Assembly: GCA_020634795.1 (NCBI GenBank)
Contig: JACKAZ010000009.1
Span: forward strand, 62,001 to 126,000
Reading direction: 5' to 3'
DNA from: Ardenticatenales bacterium
GTDB taxonomy: Bacteria > Chloroflexota > Anaerolineae > Ardenticatenales > Ardenticatenaceae
DNA: 64,000 nucleotides
Position 1 is the first letter of the stretch, and each line of letters starts with the position of its first letter. The position numbers and the translations under genes were made by a program. Positions 63,467 to 64,000 of this stretch are shown piece by piece. The notes beneath the pieces are model-generated. The model did no database searches and was not told the DNA's origin. It saw only the letters and a list, made by a program, of their open reading frames with translations.

Positions 63467-64000
63467 CTATCTCTCCGTCAATCTTAGATTGATCGCGCGA
63501 ATCGCAAAACTCAACCATCGGTCATCGCTGCTGCCAAAGTCGGAAGGGCGAAAGTTGCCATTTTGAAGCGAGAGTTCCAGCGAATTGATGCCCGCTTGCA
63601 AAGCTAACCCTACAGTCGTGGTCCGATCCACCTCGACGGGGACGCTGATGGCGGGGTCGTCGTTTAGACGTACGGTAAGCGTCCCCTGCCGCCCTACCCC
63701 GTCCTCCGAAAGCGGGTCATGGAGCGCGAGGGGGGTGATTTCAAGTTGGCCATTCTGCGCCGTCGGGAGATAGAGACGTAGCTCGGCCGGTGAGCTGGCC
63801 CAGCGGCCTGCCGCTTCCCACGGCTGCCAACCCACGCCCGCGACCAACGCGGGCACCACCGTCGCTGTGTCGTTGCCGTGCGGCAAGGCGTAGACCGTGG
63901 TGAAGGCATCGTCGACTACGGGGGCCGCTCCCCCAAAGAGCCGTTGGATCACGGCCCGCCCCGCTTCCTCCCCCGGCGACCCGATCGGATATTCGACATC
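63467..64000 (-). CDS. C-terminal part of a protein continuing beyond the window
   Basis: The frame is open through the window end (about 177 codons visible), so the start lies outside. The visible part is soluble beta-rich sequence (AELRLYLPTAQNGQLEITPLALHDP, LALQAGINSLELSL), with a VYALP and GW-x-P-WE motif before it. This resembles the extracytoplasmic tail of large membrane glycosyltransferase-like proteins, but I cannot name it. Ends 26 bp upstream of gcvH. Confidence 0.55.
   Translation of the reverse strand, partial: DVEYPIGSPGEEAGRAVIQRLFGGAAPVVDDAFTTVYALPHGNDTATVVPALVAGVGWQPWEAAGRWASSPAELRLYLPTAQNGQLEITPLALHDPLSEDGVGRQGTLTVRLNDDPAISVPVEVDRTTTVGLALQAGINSLELSLQNGNFRPSDFGSSDDRWLSFAIRAINLRLTER

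Overview
The window is 64 kb of GC-rich bacterial chromosome, coded mostly on the minus strand. Lipoproteins with lipoboxes, a PspA/PspAA pair, a PPOX-type (F420-associated family) protein, a split glycine decarboxylase (GcvPA + GcvPB), many B12-binding radical SAM proteins and large Wzy-type membrane proteins fit a Chloroflexota bacterium (Anaerolineae, Caldilineae or Ardenticatenia-like). That placement is inference; there is no rRNA or other marker here to prove it. I see no tRNA, rRNA, transposase, prophage or CRISPR array.

Layout. 1-3590: 3' truncated secreted GH13 amylase/pullulanase with X25-like and CBM41-like repeats. 3809-5427: purM-purN. 5987-10582 (plus strand): MATE exporter, Phd/PIN toxin-antitoxin pair, META-domain lipoprotein. 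10778-12850: cobalamin riboswitch driving an ECF transporter S and T pair. 12893-13299: a 21-copy GC-rich minisatellite. 13302-27302: an accessory block with one SPASM-like radical SAM protein, four B12-binding-type radical SAM proteins, two SAM methyltransferases, a PPOX protein, a nucleotidyltransferase and a double-length O-antigen ligase/polymerase. 27695-28755: pspA-pspAA (plus). 28842-32504: tig, clpP, clpX. 32968-37779: thrC, lysC, HEAT and TPR proteins. 37795-57055: two complete tandem oligopeptide ABC systems, each with two binding proteins, two permeases and two ATPases, plus a divergent binding protein. 57221-58385: ECF sigma factor and its membrane partner. 58598-63441: gcvH-gcvPA-aminotransferase-gcvPB. 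63467-64000: end of a further protein.

How it fits together. Three sites share TTGAACCA-N16-GTAT with identical spacing: upstream of the ECF sigma gene, of dppB, and of one oppA. This suggests an autoregulated ECF regulon that includes peptide uptake. The B12 riboswitch/ECF transporter pair sits beside the B12-type radical SAM block, so cofactor uptake and cofactor use may be linked. ClpP, next to ClpX, has Asn where the nucleophilic Ser is expected. The intergenic spaces carry several families of short tandem repeats; one 9-bp family (coding-strand AACTCAC[AC]A) occurs in five gaps, always in the same orientation relative to the flanking genes, and in three cases abuts the start codon of a B12-type radical SAM gene.

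Start sites were moved from the longest open frame whenever a Shine-Dalgarno site, a family-typical N-terminus or a stop/start overlap supported it. Homology statements come from recognising motifs by eye; no search was run.
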